A stretch of 64,000 nucleotides of DNA. It comes from Mycobacterium sp. JS623. GTDB taxonomy: Bacteria > Actinomycetota > Actinomycetes > Mycobacteriales > Mycobacteriaceae. Both the position numbers and the translations under genes were made by a program. The stretch covers positions 5,270,001 through 5,334,000 of the forward strand of contig NC_019966.1 of NCBI RefSeq assembly GCF_000328565.1. Reading direction: 5' to 3'. Shown in pieces: positions 52,695-61,904 of this stretch (the first letter of the stretch is position 1; every line of letters starts with the position of its first letter). The notes under the pieces are model-generated. The model did not search any database and was not told the DNA's origin. It was given only the letters and a program-made list of their open reading frames with translations.

Positions 52695-53466
52695 AACCCG
52701 CGCCCGTCGGATCGGCGACGGCGGCCAGTCGGCCGTACGGCGTGTCCTCCGCGGCGCGGATCACGCTGCCGCCGTTGTCCTTCACCAACTGCACGGCCTT
52801 GTCGACGTCGTCGGCACCGAGGAAGAAGAACCAGTTCGACGGTGCGCCTTCGGGCAGGTCGCGGGTGCCGTCCATCACGCCGAGAAGCGCTTGACCGTCG
52901 AAAATAGCTGTGCTGTACCGGAATTCGTCGGTGTCGGAGACCGTCTCGGTCTGCCAGCCGAACACCTCGCGGTAAAAGTCCAGCGCCTTGGCGTAGTCGC
53001 GGGTGGTCAGCTGGTGATAGACCGGTGCACCGGCCTCGTTGACGACATTAGCGGGATTGAAGCCCTGGTGCCCGATTGGCTGCCACAGCCCGATGAACGC
53101 CCCGGTGGGATCGGTGAACAGCGCCATGTGGCCCTTGTCCTTGATCTCCATCGGCGGCACACACGTCGTCGCTCCCGCTGCAGTGGCCGCGCCGAGCGTC
53201 GCGGCGATGTCAGGGGTGTGCAGGTAGGTGGTCCACCCGTCCGGGCTGTTGAACTGCGGGTCGTTGTACATCAGCCCGGCCACCGGCTGGCCATCCTTGG
53301 ACGCGTTGACGTAGCCGCCGTATTCGGGGCCCGCGTCTTCAAACGTCCAGCCGAACACGGCGCCGTAGAAGTGTTTGGCGCGCTCGAGGTCCGATGTCGC
53401 CAGGTCGATCCAGCACGGGGCACCCAATGGTGCGCCTTCACGAGTGGGCACGGTGGTCTCCTTCAA
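52666..53466 (-). CDS. Two-domain VOC/glyoxalase-family protein
   Basis: 266 aa with two VOC domains: about 14-128 (APCWIDLATSDLERAKHFYG) and about 145-260 (VYHQLTTRDYAKALDFYREV). Each is a repeat of the glyoxalase/bleomycin-resistance fold that binds a divalent metal. It resembles the CFP32-like hydroxylase group of mycobacteria, but metal residues differ between domains and I do not assign a reaction. Confidence 0.83.
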   Translation of the reverse strand: MKETTVPTREGAPLGAPCWIDLATSDLERAKHFYGAVFGWTFEDAGPEYGGYVNASKDGQPVAGLMYNDPQFNSPDGWTTYLHTPDIAATLGAATAAGATTCVPPMEIKDKGHMALFTDPTGAFIGLWQPIGHQGFNPANVVNEAGAPVYHQLTTRDYAKALDFYREVFGWQTETVSDTDEFRYSTAIFDGQALLGVMDGTRDLPEGAPSNWFFFLGADDVDKAVQLVKDNGGSVIRAAEDTPYGRLAAVADPTGAGFNLSSLNQY

Positions 53467-53526
53467 GTGGTGGGGTCGGTCCTCAGTGCAGACCGCCGAC
53501 GCGCTAGAAACTCATCGCCTTTCTCT

Positions 53527-53588
53527 CGCGAGCAGACGCAAAGTGCTCCATTTTCGCGGCGTGTCGGGACACTTTGCGTCTGCTCGCG
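53527..53588. terminator. Perfect 19-bp inverted repeat, likely terminator
   Basis: CGCGAGCAGACGCAAAGTG (53527-53545) is perfectly complementary to 53570-53588, with a 24-nt loop. The right arm ends at the base before the stop codon of the amidohydrolase gene (minus strand), so it should terminate the long leftward operon. It has no T-run. The same kind of structure is at 47800-47847. Confidence 0.75.
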
Positions 53589-54485
53589 CTACTGGGTGAC
53601 CCCCAGGACCCGCAGCGCGTTGTCCTTGTAGACCAGCGGCACCACGGCCGGGTCGATGTTCAGCTCCTCGAAGTCGCGGCGCCAGCGGTCCATCTTGATG
53701 TACGGGTAGTCGGTGCCGAACAGCACCTTGGTGCGCAGCTGGCGGCTGGCGGCGTGCACCAGTTGCGGCGGGAAGTACTTCGGCGACCAGCCGCTCAAGT
53801 CGATGTAGACGTTGGTCTTGTGGCTGGCGATCGCGATCTGCGAGTCCACCCACGGCACGGCCGGGTGCGCCATCACGATGGTCAGCTCCGGGAAGTCAGC
53901 GGCCACGTCGTCGAGCAGCATCGGATCGGAGTAACGCAGCTTGATGCGATGCCCGCCGGGCAGTCCCGATCCGAGGCCGGTCTGCCCGGTGTGGAACAAC
54001 GCCGGCACCTTCGCCTCGGCGATCGCCTCGTAGATCGGGTAGAACCGACGGTCGTTGGGCTCGAAGCCTTGCACACTGGGGTGAAACTTGAAGCCCTTGA
54101 CGCCGTAGTCGCGAACCAACTCGTGTACCCGGTGCACCGCGCGCCGCTCATGCCACGGGTCCACGCTGCCGAACGGGATCAACACGTCGTTGTTGCGGAT
54201 CGCGCCCGCAATGAGGTCCTCGACGGAGTTCGGAACATGACGCATGGCCGTGCGCGCGTCGATGGTGAACACCACCGCGGCGGTGTTGTGCCGCCGGTAC
54301 TCGTCGGCCAGCGCGTCGACGCTCGACAGCGCGCCGGGCCCACGCCTGAAGTACTTTCCGACAGCGTCAACCAGTTCGTCGTCGTACGCCTTGTGCCCCT
54401 GACCGTCGACCTCCACGTGGGTGTGGATGTCGATGGCCGCGATGCGGTCGAAATCGATACCGTACTCGTACTTTTCACTGGGCAT
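53589..54485 (-). CDS. ACMSD-like amidohydrolase (decarboxylase/hydrolase type)
   Basis: 298 aa. It is a TIM-barrel amidohydrolase with metal ligands IDIHTHVE (HxH), FKFHPSVQ, MAHPAVPW and the Asp in LFGTDYPY. This is the amidohydrolase_2 group of ACMSD-type decarboxylases and lactone hydrolases. As the last gene of the long catabolic operon, it may act on a ring-cleavage or lactone intermediate, but that is inference. It lies 18 bp downstream of the aldehyde dehydrogenase gene. Confidence 0.85.
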   Translation of the reverse strand: MPSEKYEYGIDFDRIAAIDIHTHVEVDGQGHKAYDDELVDAVGKYFRRGPGALSSVDALADEYRRHNTAAVVFTIDARTAMRHVPNSVEDLIAGAIRNNDVLIPFGSVDPWHERRAVHRVHELVRDYGVKGFKFHPSVQGFEPNDRRFYPIYEAIAEAKVPALFHTGQTGLGSGLPGGHRIKLRYSDPMLLDDVAADFPELTIVMAHPAVPWVDSQIAIASHKTNVYIDLSGWSPKYFPPQLVHAASRQLRTKVLFGTDYPYIKMDRWRRDFEELNIDPAVVPLVYKDNALRVLGVTQ

Positions 54486-54503
54486 GGCCGCAGTGTATTG
54501 CGA

Positions 54504-55928
54504 TTACTCCGGTGCGTAACCCAACGCCGCCTTCGTCTCCAAATACTCGTCGAACGCGAACTGGCCCCACTCGCGCCCATTGCCGCTGCGCTTGTAGCCC
54601 CCAAACGGAGCATTCATGTCGAAGCCGTGGTTGATCGCGACGGATCCGGCGCGGATTTGCCGCGCGATCGCGCGGGCCTGATCAAGATCGGCGCCCGAAA
54701 CATAGCCCGCCAGACCGTATTCCGTGTCGTTGGCGATCTCCAGTGCCTGATCCAGGTCGTCGTAACCGAGGATGCACAGCACCGGCCCGAAGATCTCCTC
54801 GCGCGCAATGGTCATGTCGTTGCGGACGTCCGCGAACACCGTTGGCTTGACGTAGTAGCCGGTGTCGATTCCCTCCGGCCGGCCGGGGCCGCCGACAACG
54901 ACCGTCGCGCCCTCGTCGATGCCCTTCTGGATCAAGCCCTGGATCTTGTCGAACTGAGCCTTCGACGCCACCGGTCCGATCGCGGACCTTTCGCCGGGAT
55001 CGCCAACCTTGACCTGCTCGGCCGTGGCCTTCGCGACGGCGACTGCCTCGTCCCTGCGGGAGTTCGGCACCAGCATGCGCGACGGCGCGTTACAGCTCTG
55101 CCCGCTGTTCATCATCATCACCGAGACGCCCGCGGCCACACTCTTGGCGAAGTCGTCGTCGTCCAGCACAATGTTCGGGCTCTTCCCGCCAAGCTCCTGG
55201 CTGACCCGCTTCACCGTCGCTGCCGCATTGCGCGCGACGTCGATGCCCGCACGGGTCGACCCGGTGAAGGACACCATGTCGATGTCGGGGTGAGTCGACA
55301 GCGCAGCGCCGACGCCAGGGCCGTCGCCGTAGACAAGGTTGTACACGCCCGCGGGAACGCCCGCGGCATCGATGATTTCGGTGAATATCTGCGCCGAATA
55401 GGGCGCCACCTCCGACGGCTTGAGCACCATTGTGCAGCCGGTCGCCAGCGCCGGATAGACCTTGACCGCGATCTGGTTGATCGGCCAGTTCCACGGCGTG
55501 ATCAAGCCGCACACGCCGATCGGCTCCTTCACCACCAGGGTGCTGCCGTGCTGCTGTTCGAACTCGAAGTTCTTGAGCACATCGATGGCCGTCATCAGAT
55601 GGCCGAGGCCGAGATTCACCTGCGGGCCCGCGGCCAGTGAAGGCGGCGCACCCATCTCCTCGGTCACCGCGTCGGCAAGGTCGCCTGTCCGCTTTTGGTA
55701 TTCAGCCAGGATTGCCTGCAGCACATCGAGGCGCTCCTCGCGGCTGGTCTGCGACCAGGTGGCGAAGGCCTTACGTGCAGCTTGGACCGCCTTGTCGACA
55801 TCGTCCTTCGCGCCCAGTGCGATCCTGCCGGACACCTTCTCGGTTGTCGGATTGTCGACGTCCAGCGACTTCGGCTCGACCGGGTCGACCCATTGACCGT
55901 CGATGTAGAACTTCAGATATTCGCGCAT
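54504..55928 (-). CDS. Aldehyde dehydrogenase
   Basis: 474 aa from ATG 55928 with GAAGG upstream; the frame is open beyond it but that is a shadow of the next gene. Motifs are ITPWNWPINQIAVKVYPALA, the general base in ELGGKSPNIV, the nucleophile Cys in NSGQSCNAPSRM and EEIFGPVLCI. It oxidises an aldehyde to an acid with NAD(P). The preceding ThDP lyase gene (15 bp upstream) probably makes the aldehyde. Confidence 0.93.
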   Translation of the reverse strand: MREYLKFYIDGQWVDPVEPKSLDVDNPTTEKVSGRIALGAKDDVDKAVQAARKAFATWSQTSREERLDVLQAILAEYQKRTGDLADAVTEEMGAPPSLAAGPQVNLGLGHLMTAIDVLKNFEFEQQHGSTLVVKEPIGVCGLITPWNWPINQIAVKVYPALATGCTMVLKPSEVAPYSAQIFTEIIDAAGVPAGVYNLVYGDGPGVGAALSTHPDIDMVSFTGSTRAGIDVARNAAATVKRVSQELGGKSPNIVLDDDDFAKSVAAGVSVMMMNSGQSCNAPSRMLVPNSRRDEAVAVAKATAEQVKVGDPGERSAIGPVASKAQFDKIQGLIQKGIDEGATVVVGGPGRPEGIDTGYYVKPTVFADVRNDMTIAREEIFGPVLCILGYDDLDQALEIANDTEYGLAGYVSGADLDQARAIARQIRAGSVAINHGFDMNAPFGGYKRSGNGREWGQFAFDEYLETKAALGYAPE

Positions 55929-55942
55929 GTTTCCAGCCTTCC

Positions 55943-57649
55943 TTATTGCGTGCCCTCGGCGTACCAAGTTCTGAATTCGTCGTACTTCGGCATTTCCTCC
56001 GAGTTGGCCTTCGGGTCGATGCAGACGTGCACGACAGCGGTCTTGCCGCTGGCGTACGCCCGCTCGATGGCCGGGCCGATCTCGTCGTCCTTTTCGACAT
56101 ACTCGCCGTGGCAGTCGAAGCCCTCGGCGATCTTGTCGAATCGCACATCCTTGCTCCAGTGCACACCGGGCTGCGGCGACGGCTGCTCGAACGTGCGCTT
56201 GTAGACCCCGACCTCGAGGCCCCACTGGTGGTCGACGCCCACCACACAGACCAGCGGCAGGTTCTGCCGCGCGGCAGTCTCGAGTTCGGCGATGTGGAAC
56301 AGGAATGCCGAATCGCTGGTGAGTAGCATGACCGGCCGCTTGCCGCCCTCGGCGACCGAGGCCCCGACCGCATAGGGCAGCCCGGTGCCGAGGTGGCCGA
56401 AGTTCTGGTTCCAGATCACGTCGCGGGGCTTGGCCTGCGAGTAGGTCCACTGGAAGATGACCGTGGCGCCGCCATCGCGGACCAGGATGCCGTCGTTCGG
56501 GAAGGCCTTGGTGGCTTCGACGACGAAGCGGGCGGGATGCACCGGGGTACTGCCTGTCGGCGCGTTCTCGGCGAGCTGGGCCAACTCGTCAGCGTCCTTC
56601 TTGATCAGCACGTCCAGGTCGCGGGACGGCTGTCGCGGGGCGTCCTTGAGCGCGTCGACCAGCTGCGGGACGACGCCGCGCAGATCACCCACCAGCGGCA
56701 CGTCCACCGGCCTGTTCACGCCGATCGCCGTCGGGTCCTGCTCGACATAGATCCACTTGCGAATGTCGTTGCGCGGCGCCCAATGCCGGGTCCTGCCGTA
56801 GTGGACCGGCTCACCCAGTTCGGTGCCCAGTGCAACGCAGAGGTCAGAGTTGACGACGGCTTCGACGGCCGACGGTGAAAAGCCGTAGGCGAACGTCCGG
56901 TCTTCGAGCCCGGGGATGAACGACGTGCCGCCCGACGTTTGGATGACGGGGCAGCCCATCAAGTCTGCGAGCTGCTTGACGGGCGCTTGGGTACGCGACG
57001 TGTGAACGCCGTGACCTACCAGCAGGATTGGGCTCTCGGCCTCCCGGATCAGCTTCGCGGCCGCGGCTATTTCCGGCGCACCCGCGCCCTGGTTGACCAA
57101 TCGGTACCGGTTCGGCGGCGGGGCGTCGGCGACGTCGAGCTCTTCCAGCAGCACATGCGACGGGTACTCGATGTAGGACGGGCCAGGGGTGCCGGACATT
57201 GCGCGGCGGATCGCCTCGTGGACGATCTCGTCGGTCTGGTCGGCGTACTCGATCGACGCGCTGTACTTCACCGACGCCGCGAAAAGCGGCTCCTGTCTAA
57301 CGAATTGGATACGACCGCGCCGGACGCGTCGTTCGGTGATACGCGCCCGCTGGCCGCCTATGAAGATCACTGGGGAGTTTTCCACCTTGGCGCACATCAT
57401 CGCGCCAGCGATGTTGGCCATACCCGGGCCGAGCGTGCCGATGCACAGGCCTGGTCCGCCGGTCATGCGAGAGACAGCCTCGGCCATGAAGCCCGCGCTC
57501 AGTTCGTGATGGGGCGCGACGACCGACCAGCCCCGCGCATCGGCTTCGGCGAACATGTGCACGAAGTTCGGGTCGGGTATTCCGAACAGCGTGTTGACGC
57601 CCTCGGCCTCGAACAGGTCGAGAATGCGTTTGTATACGGGTACACCCAT
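55943..57649 (-). CDS. ThDP-dependent lyase/decarboxylase-type enzyme (acetolactate synthase fold)
   Basis: 568 aa. The N-terminal ThDP-binding domain has the activating Glu in PHHELSAGFMAEAVSRM and the GTLGPGMAN motif; the central domain and the C-terminal PP domain follow. The family ThDP motif (GDG-x24-NN) reads SDSAF...VCVVGVDHQWG here: the first and third residues are Ser and the Asn position is Asp. Metal and cofactor binding may be altered. Related enzymes include 2-hydroxyacyl-CoA lyase and oxalyl-CoA decarboxylase. Its gene follows the acyl-CoA dehydrogenase genes and precedes an aldehyde dehydrogenase. Confidence 0.85.
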   Translation of the reverse strand: MGVPVYKRILDLFEAEGVNTLFGIPDPNFVHMFAEADARGWSVVAPHHELSAGFMAEAVSRMTGGPGLCIGTLGPGMANIAGAMMCAKVENSPVIFIGGQRARITERRVRRGRIQFVRQEPLFAASVKYSASIEYADQTDEIVHEAIRRAMSGTPGPSYIEYPSHVLLEELDVADAPPPNRYRLVNQGAGAPEIAAAAKLIREAESPILLVGHGVHTSRTQAPVKQLADLMGCPVIQTSGGTSFIPGLEDRTFAYGFSPSAVEAVVNSDLCVALGTELGEPVHYGRTRHWAPRNDIRKWIYVEQDPTAIGVNRPVDVPLVGDLRGVVPQLVDALKDAPRQPSRDLDVLIKKDADELAQLAENAPTGSTPVHPARFVVEATKAFPNDGILVRDGGATVIFQWTYSQAKPRDVIWNQNFGHLGTGLPYAVGASVAEGGKRPVMLLTSDSAFLFHIAELETAARQNLPLVCVVGVDHQWGLEVGVYKRTFEQPSPQPGVHWSKDVRFDKIAEGFDCHGEYVEKDDEIGPAIERAYASGKTAVVHVCIDPKANSEEMPKYDEFRTWYAEGTQ

Positions 57650-57665
57650 TGATTGAAACTCCTTG

Positions 57666-58616
57666 TTATAAGTAGCGTTTAGCTAGTTGTCTGCGGTGAT
57701 CCGCCGGTGAGCCGAACAGCGAGCGATTCAGTGCGGCGCGTTTGAGGTACACGTGGATGCCGCTCTCCCATGTGTAGCCGATGCCACCGTGCAGCTGCAT
57801 GGCCTTACCGGCGACGTCGACGGCCGCGCTGCACACGTAGGACTTCGCCATCGCGGCCGCCACGCGGGCATCTGCCCTGTCTTCCACGATGGCCGCAACG
57901 GCGGCTTCCACGAGCTGGCGTGAGACTGCGATGCTGACTGCCATGTCGGCGCAGGCGTGCTTGACGGCTTGGAAGGAGCCGATGGGCCTGCCGAACTGCT
58001 GGCGTGCTTTCGCGTAGCCAACCGTCGCGGAAAGCATTGCCTCACAAAGCCCCAGGCTGTCGCACGTGATGGCGACGGCGGCGCGGTCCTTGAGCCGCTG
58101 CACCTGGGTGTCGGGGTCGCTCTCGAACCGGAGCCGCTCCGCGACCTCCACATCGTCGAGCGAAGCCAGACGACGCGTCTCATCGAGGACCGGTTGCGGC
58201 GTGACCGTCGCGGCGCCCACGTCGACCCCGTCGGGAGTGACCACCAGGATTCGGTCGGCGCCCTCAGCGTCGGGCACGAACTCGGACTCGAGCGCGACGG
58301 CAACTCGCTTCGCGCCGGACGCCACGTCGGCCAGCAGGCGGTCGCGAGTCTCGCTAGGCTGCAAAGCCTTTAACGTGCCAACAGCCAGCACAGCGCTGCC
58401 TAGATAGCTGTTGGCGCTGGCCGCGCGACCCATCTCCTCACATATGACCGCAACCTCGGCAAAGGTGGCGCCCGCTCCGCCGAACTCTTCGGGCACCGCG
58501 AGGCCGACCCAGCCCGCGTCGACGAGCGCCGACCAGTCCACGGCGCGGTCCTTGGCGAGCAGATCACCAGCCACTGAGCGCAGCTCATCGTGAAACTCCG
58601 CGAATTCGTGTGCCAT
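57666..58616 (-). CDS. Acyl-CoA dehydrogenase, small-subunit type
   Basis: 316 aa from ATG 58616, which overlaps the upstream stop (TGATG). It has ACAD motifs: AVPEEFGGAGATFAE at the N terminus, QFGRPIGSFQAVKHACADM and LHGGIGYTWESGIHVYLKRA near the C terminus. It is shorter than a normal ACAD (about 380-400). Steroid-type mycobacterial FadE pairs (for example FadE28/FadE29) form alpha2beta2 complexes of one small and one full-length subunit. This gene is probably such a small partner of the next upstream one. Confidence 0.85.
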   Translation of the reverse strand: MAHEFAEFHDELRSVAGDLLAKDRAVDWSALVDAGWVGLAVPEEFGGAGATFAEVAVICEEMGRAASANSYLGSAVLAVGTLKALQPSETRDRLLADVASGAKRVAVALESEFVPDAEGADRILVVTPDGVDVGAATVTPQPVLDETRRLASLDDVEVAERLRFESDPDTQVQRLKDRAAVAITCDSLGLCEAMLSATVGYAKARQQFGRPIGSFQAVKHACADMAVSIAVSRQLVEAAVAAIVEDRADARVAAAMAKSYVCSAAVDVAGKAMQLHGGIGYTWESGIHVYLKRAALNRSLFGSPADHRRQLAKRYL

Positions 58617-59812
58617 CACACCGCACTCGGTTCTCTGGGCAGGCCCAGTCCGCGTTCACCGATGATCGTGCGCTGGATCTCGCTCGACCCGCCCGGGATC
58701 GTCCACTCCCATGAGCCGATGAAGTCAAGCATCCACGAACCGGATTCCCAACCGCTGGACATCGGTTTCGTCAGCCGGGTGTGCGCGGCAAGCCCGCCGA
58801 CCTCGGCGCCGAAGTCGGTGAGCCGTTGCAGAAGCTCGCTGTAGAACAACTTGACGATCGACGCGTCGGCTGAATTTGTCGAGCCTGATGCCGCTCCATC
58901 TTGACTGTCCTCGACCACTTTTCGGCACAATCCCCGCAGCCCGGTGATCTCGGTCTCGAACTGCGCCAGCCGGTCGGCCACGATCGGGTCGTCGACCGGA
59001 GCCGCCTGCACCAGCCAGCGGAAGCCGGCGTTGCCGAGACGCTCGGCCAGCTCCAGCATGGTCAGGCCGCGTTCGGCCCCCAAGGTCGCCTGGGCCACCT
59101 GCCATCCGGCGTTCTCCGCGCCGACGAGGTTCGCGGCAGGGATTTCTACGTCGTTGAGGAAGATCTCGCAGAAGTGTGCGTCGCCGATGGCGTTGCGGAT
59201 GGGTCGCACGTCGACACCCGGCGTGGTCATGTCGAGCAGGAAGTACGAAATGCCTTTGCGTTTGGGGGCATCCGGATCGGTGCGGGCCAGCAGCAGGCAC
59301 CAGTTGGCGTGCTTGCCGCCGCTGGCCCACAGCTTCTGGCCGTTGACGATGTAGGAGTCGCCCACGCGCCGGGCCGACGTCCGCAGGCTGGCAAGGTCGG
59401 ACCCGGCCTCCGGTTCGGAAAACCCCTGTACCCAGATCTCGCCGTCAAGGATCGCCGGCAGGTGACGTCGGCGCTGCTCGTCGGTGCCCGCCGCGAGCAA
59501 CGTCGCGGCGGCGTGGTGGATGCCGACGAACGCCAACACGAGCCGCGGTGCGTCGTGGGCGGCCAATTCCTGGTACAGCACGATCTGCTCGGACACCGAC
59601 ATTCCGCCGCCCCATTCACGCGGCCAGTGCGGCACTGCGTAGCCGGCGCTGTGCAGTTCGGCGAACCATGACTTCTGGAAGCGGACGAACTCCTCGTCGC
59701 TGACGCTAGTCTGCCCCTGTCGCCAATCGCGCGGGATGTGGTCGGCGCACCATGCCCGCACCGTCTGCCGAAACTGAGCTTGTGCGCGAGATTCAGGCGA
59801 ATTTTCGGACAT
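58616..59812 (-). CDS. Acyl-CoA dehydrogenase, full-length (partner of 57666-58616)
   Basis: 398 aa from ATG 59812. GTG 59839 also overlaps the upstream stop (GTGA) and is an alternative. Motifs: WPREWGGGMSVSEQ, VQGFSEPEAGSDLASLRTSA, NGQKLWASGGKHANW and the C-terminal IPGGSSEIQRTIIGERGLGL. It oxidises the alpha-beta bond of an acyl-CoA with FAD. Co-encoding with a short ACAD suggests a heteromeric complex for a bulky (steroid- or isoprenoid-like) substrate. Confidence 0.9.
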   Translation of the reverse strand: MSENSPESRAQAQFRQTVRAWCADHIPRDWRQGQTSVSDEEFVRFQKSWFAELHSAGYAVPHWPREWGGGMSVSEQIVLYQELAAHDAPRLVLAFVGIHHAAATLLAAGTDEQRRRHLPAILDGEIWVQGFSEPEAGSDLASLRTSARRVGDSYIVNGQKLWASGGKHANWCLLLARTDPDAPKRKGISYFLLDMTTPGVDVRPIRNAIGDAHFCEIFLNDVEIPAANLVGAENAGWQVAQATLGAERGLTMLELAERLGNAGFRWLVQAAPVDDPIVADRLAQFETEITGLRGLCRKVVEDSQDGAASGSTNSADASIVKLFYSELLQRLTDFGAEVGGLAAHTRLTKPMSSGWESGSWMLDFIGSWEWTIPGGSSEIQRTIIGERGLGLPREPSAV

Positions 59813-59835
59813 ATCTTCAGATTCGGCGGGGTTCT

Positions 59836-60753
59836 TCACGAGAACAACCCCGTCAGCCCCGCGCCACCGACGCGGTTCGTCAACGCGTCGCGCGTCGCCG
59901 ACAGCCCCAGGGGCAGCCGCCGCAGCGGCTGGCTGTAGCGCGACAGCCATGACAACGTGGTCTCATCGCAGAACCCGACCGCGCCGTGCAGTTGATGGCA
60001 GACCCGGAACACCACCTCTGCGGCCTCGATCGCCGACATTCGCAGCGCGAGAGCATCATCGGTCGCTTCCGGCCGATCGGTGGCAATGCTCCACAACGCG
60101 TACTTGGCGAGGATCTCCAAGCCGCTGCGTTCCACCTCGGCATCGGTCAGCTGGAACTGGACACCCTGGAACGCCGACAGCGTTTGGCCGAACTGCTTGC
60201 GCAGGCTGACATGTGAGATCGTCAGCTCCAGGGCACGGTCGAGCATGCCGAGCAGCGTCCAGCATGGCAGCACTAGGCCGAGCGCGACGTCGCCCGCACC
60301 GATCTCGTCGATGGCGGACAACTCGAGTTCAGCCACGAAGCCTGGGCTCGCAGCGCCGTGCCCGATCACCCGGCTGCGCGCACCTGCTAAAGAGATTGCA
60401 GCCCAGGTTGATTCCAGTCCGGCCACCACACCGGACGGCCGATTGTCGGCCACGACGATCAAGCCGTCGACGTCCAGGTCGGTTGGTTTGGCCAGGCGCT
60501 CGGCGACCGGATACGGCAACGCCCAGTACCCTGCGCTGCGGCACAGGGCTGCGGCGGCCTCCAGCCCGTCGACGTCGGTGCGGGGGTCGAGTTCCCACGC
60601 CCCTAGTTCGGTCAAGATCGGGCCGGCAAGTGACTCGCGCAGATCCGGTTTGGCTTCGGCCTGCTGCACCAACTGGTCGCCGCCGGCGGCTTGGAAGGCT
60701 CGAAGGGCTTCTCTGCCATATTCTTTGGCGTCGCCGCCGAGGTCAAGGATCAT
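59836..60753 (-). CDS. Acyl-CoA dehydrogenase, small-subunit type (second pair)
   Basis: 305 aa from ATG 60753 (ATGA overlap with the upstream gene). It retains the C-terminal ACAD four-helix bundle (RKQFGQTLSAFQGVQFQLTDAE, HQLHGAVGFCDETTLSWLSR), while the N-terminal region is shortened (DLGGDAKEYGREALRAFQAA). This makes it the likely small partner of the 383-residue ACAD encoded just before it. The frame open to 61203 is an overlap with that gene. Confidence 0.83.
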   Translation of the reverse strand: MILDLGGDAKEYGREALRAFQAAGGDQLVQQAEAKPDLRESLAGPILTELGAWELDPRTDVDGLEAAAALCRSAGYWALPYPVAERLAKPTDLDVDGLIVVADNRPSGVVAGLESTWAAISLAGARSRVIGHGAASPGFVAELELSAIDEIGAGDVALGLVLPCWTLLGMLDRALELTISHVSLRKQFGQTLSAFQGVQFQLTDAEVERSGLEILAKYALWSIATDRPEATDDALALRMSAIEAAEVVFRVCHQLHGAVGFCDETTLSWLSRYSQPLRRLPLGLSATRDALTNRVGGAGLTGLFS

Positions 60754-61901
60754 TTCGCACCTGCCAACAACGCTCGCGACAGCAGGATCCGCTGCATCTC
60801 GATGCTGCCGGACGACACCGTCGATGCCTGCGAATAGCGCCAGTGGTCCTCCACTTCGCCGAGGAACCATTTCGCTCGCGGATCGTCGTGCGCGACTTCT
60901 GCCGCGATGTCCATCAGCACTTCGGCGCTGTCCTGGTCGAGCTTGGTGACTGCGATCCGATATGCCGCCGCATCTGCGGGCTGAATGCGCCCGCTGCTCT
61001 GCAGATCGACGATGCGATACGCCATCAACCGGGCCCGCCGGCAGTGCGTCAGCATGCGCACCCAGCGTGCCCGCAGCTCGGCGGGCAGGTCGTCCCACCG
61101 GTCGCCGAGCACCGCAGGGGCAGCCGACAACAACCGCTCGCAGCGCGCGTAGCGTGCAATGCCGACTCGCTCGAAGGACATCACGTCCTGCACGATCGAC
61201 CAACCCGCATCGACGGTGCCAAGCACGTCGGCCTCGGTGACCCGCAGGTCGTCGAAGAACACCTCGTTGAGGTGGTGCGGGCCCAACATGGCGCGGATGG
61301 GCCTTACCTGGATCGCCGGATCATCCATCGGGACAAGGAATATCGTCAGGCCCTGCTGCTTCTTCTCACCCTTGCTGGTGCGGGCCAGCAGGAAGCACCA
61401 CTGCGCCATCGTGGCGTACGACGTCCAGATCTTCTGCCCGCTGACCAACCAGCCGTCACCATCACGCCGTGCCGCCGTCCGCAGCGACGCGAGGTCAGAG
61501 CCCGCCTCCGGTTCGGAAAAGCCCTGGCACCAAATCACTTCGCCACGCGCGATGGGCGGTAGGTGTTTGCGCTGTTGCTCTTCTGTGCCGTGCCGCATGA
61601 TGATGGGCCCGACCCAGTTCACGCCCATGTACTGAGCGCCGCGGGGCTCGTGGTGCGCCCACATCTCCTCGCGCACCACGGTCTGCTCCCACACCGACGC
61701 CCCGCCGCCGCCGAATTCCTCGGGCCATGCCAGGCACAGCAGGTTTCGGTCGGCGAGCGTCCGACAGAACTGCTGAGCGGTCTCGAGGTCGGCGGGGTTG
61801 TCAGTGAAGGCGCCCAGATAGTGCTCGGACACATGCGTTTTCACCAAGTCGCGGAGCTCGCGGCGAAGGTCGGTCGCCTGTTGGCCCATCTCGAAGTCCA
61901 T
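60750..61901 (-). CDS. Acyl-CoA dehydrogenase, full-length (second pair)
   Basis: 383 aa. Motifs are LAWPEEFGGGGASVWEQTVV, CQGFSEPEAGSDLASLRTAA, SGQKIWTSYATMAQW and the C-terminal SSGSIEMQRILLSRALLAGA. It is an FAD-dependent acyl-CoA dehydrogenase. The gene order large-small-large-small gives two heteromeric ACADs in one operon. It starts 3 bp after the CoA-transferase stop. Confidence 0.9.
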   Translation of the reverse strand: MDFEMGQQATDLRRELRDLVKTHVSEHYLGAFTDNPADLETAQQFCRTLADRNLLCLAWPEEFGGGGASVWEQTVVREEMWAHHEPRGAQYMGVNWVGPIIMRHGTEEQQRKHLPPIARGEVIWCQGFSEPEAGSDLASLRTAARRDGDGWLVSGQKIWTSYATMAQWCFLLARTSKGEKKQQGLTIFLVPMDDPAIQVRPIRAMLGPHHLNEVFFDDLRVTEADVLGTVDAGWSIVQDVMSFERVGIARYARCERLLSAAPAVLGDRWDDLPAELRARWVRMLTHCRRARLMAYRIVDLQSSGRIQPADAAAYRIAVTKLDQDSAEVLMDIAAEVAHDDPRAKWFLGEVEDHWRYSQASTVSSGSIEMQRILLSRALLAGAK

Positions 61902-61904
61902 CGC

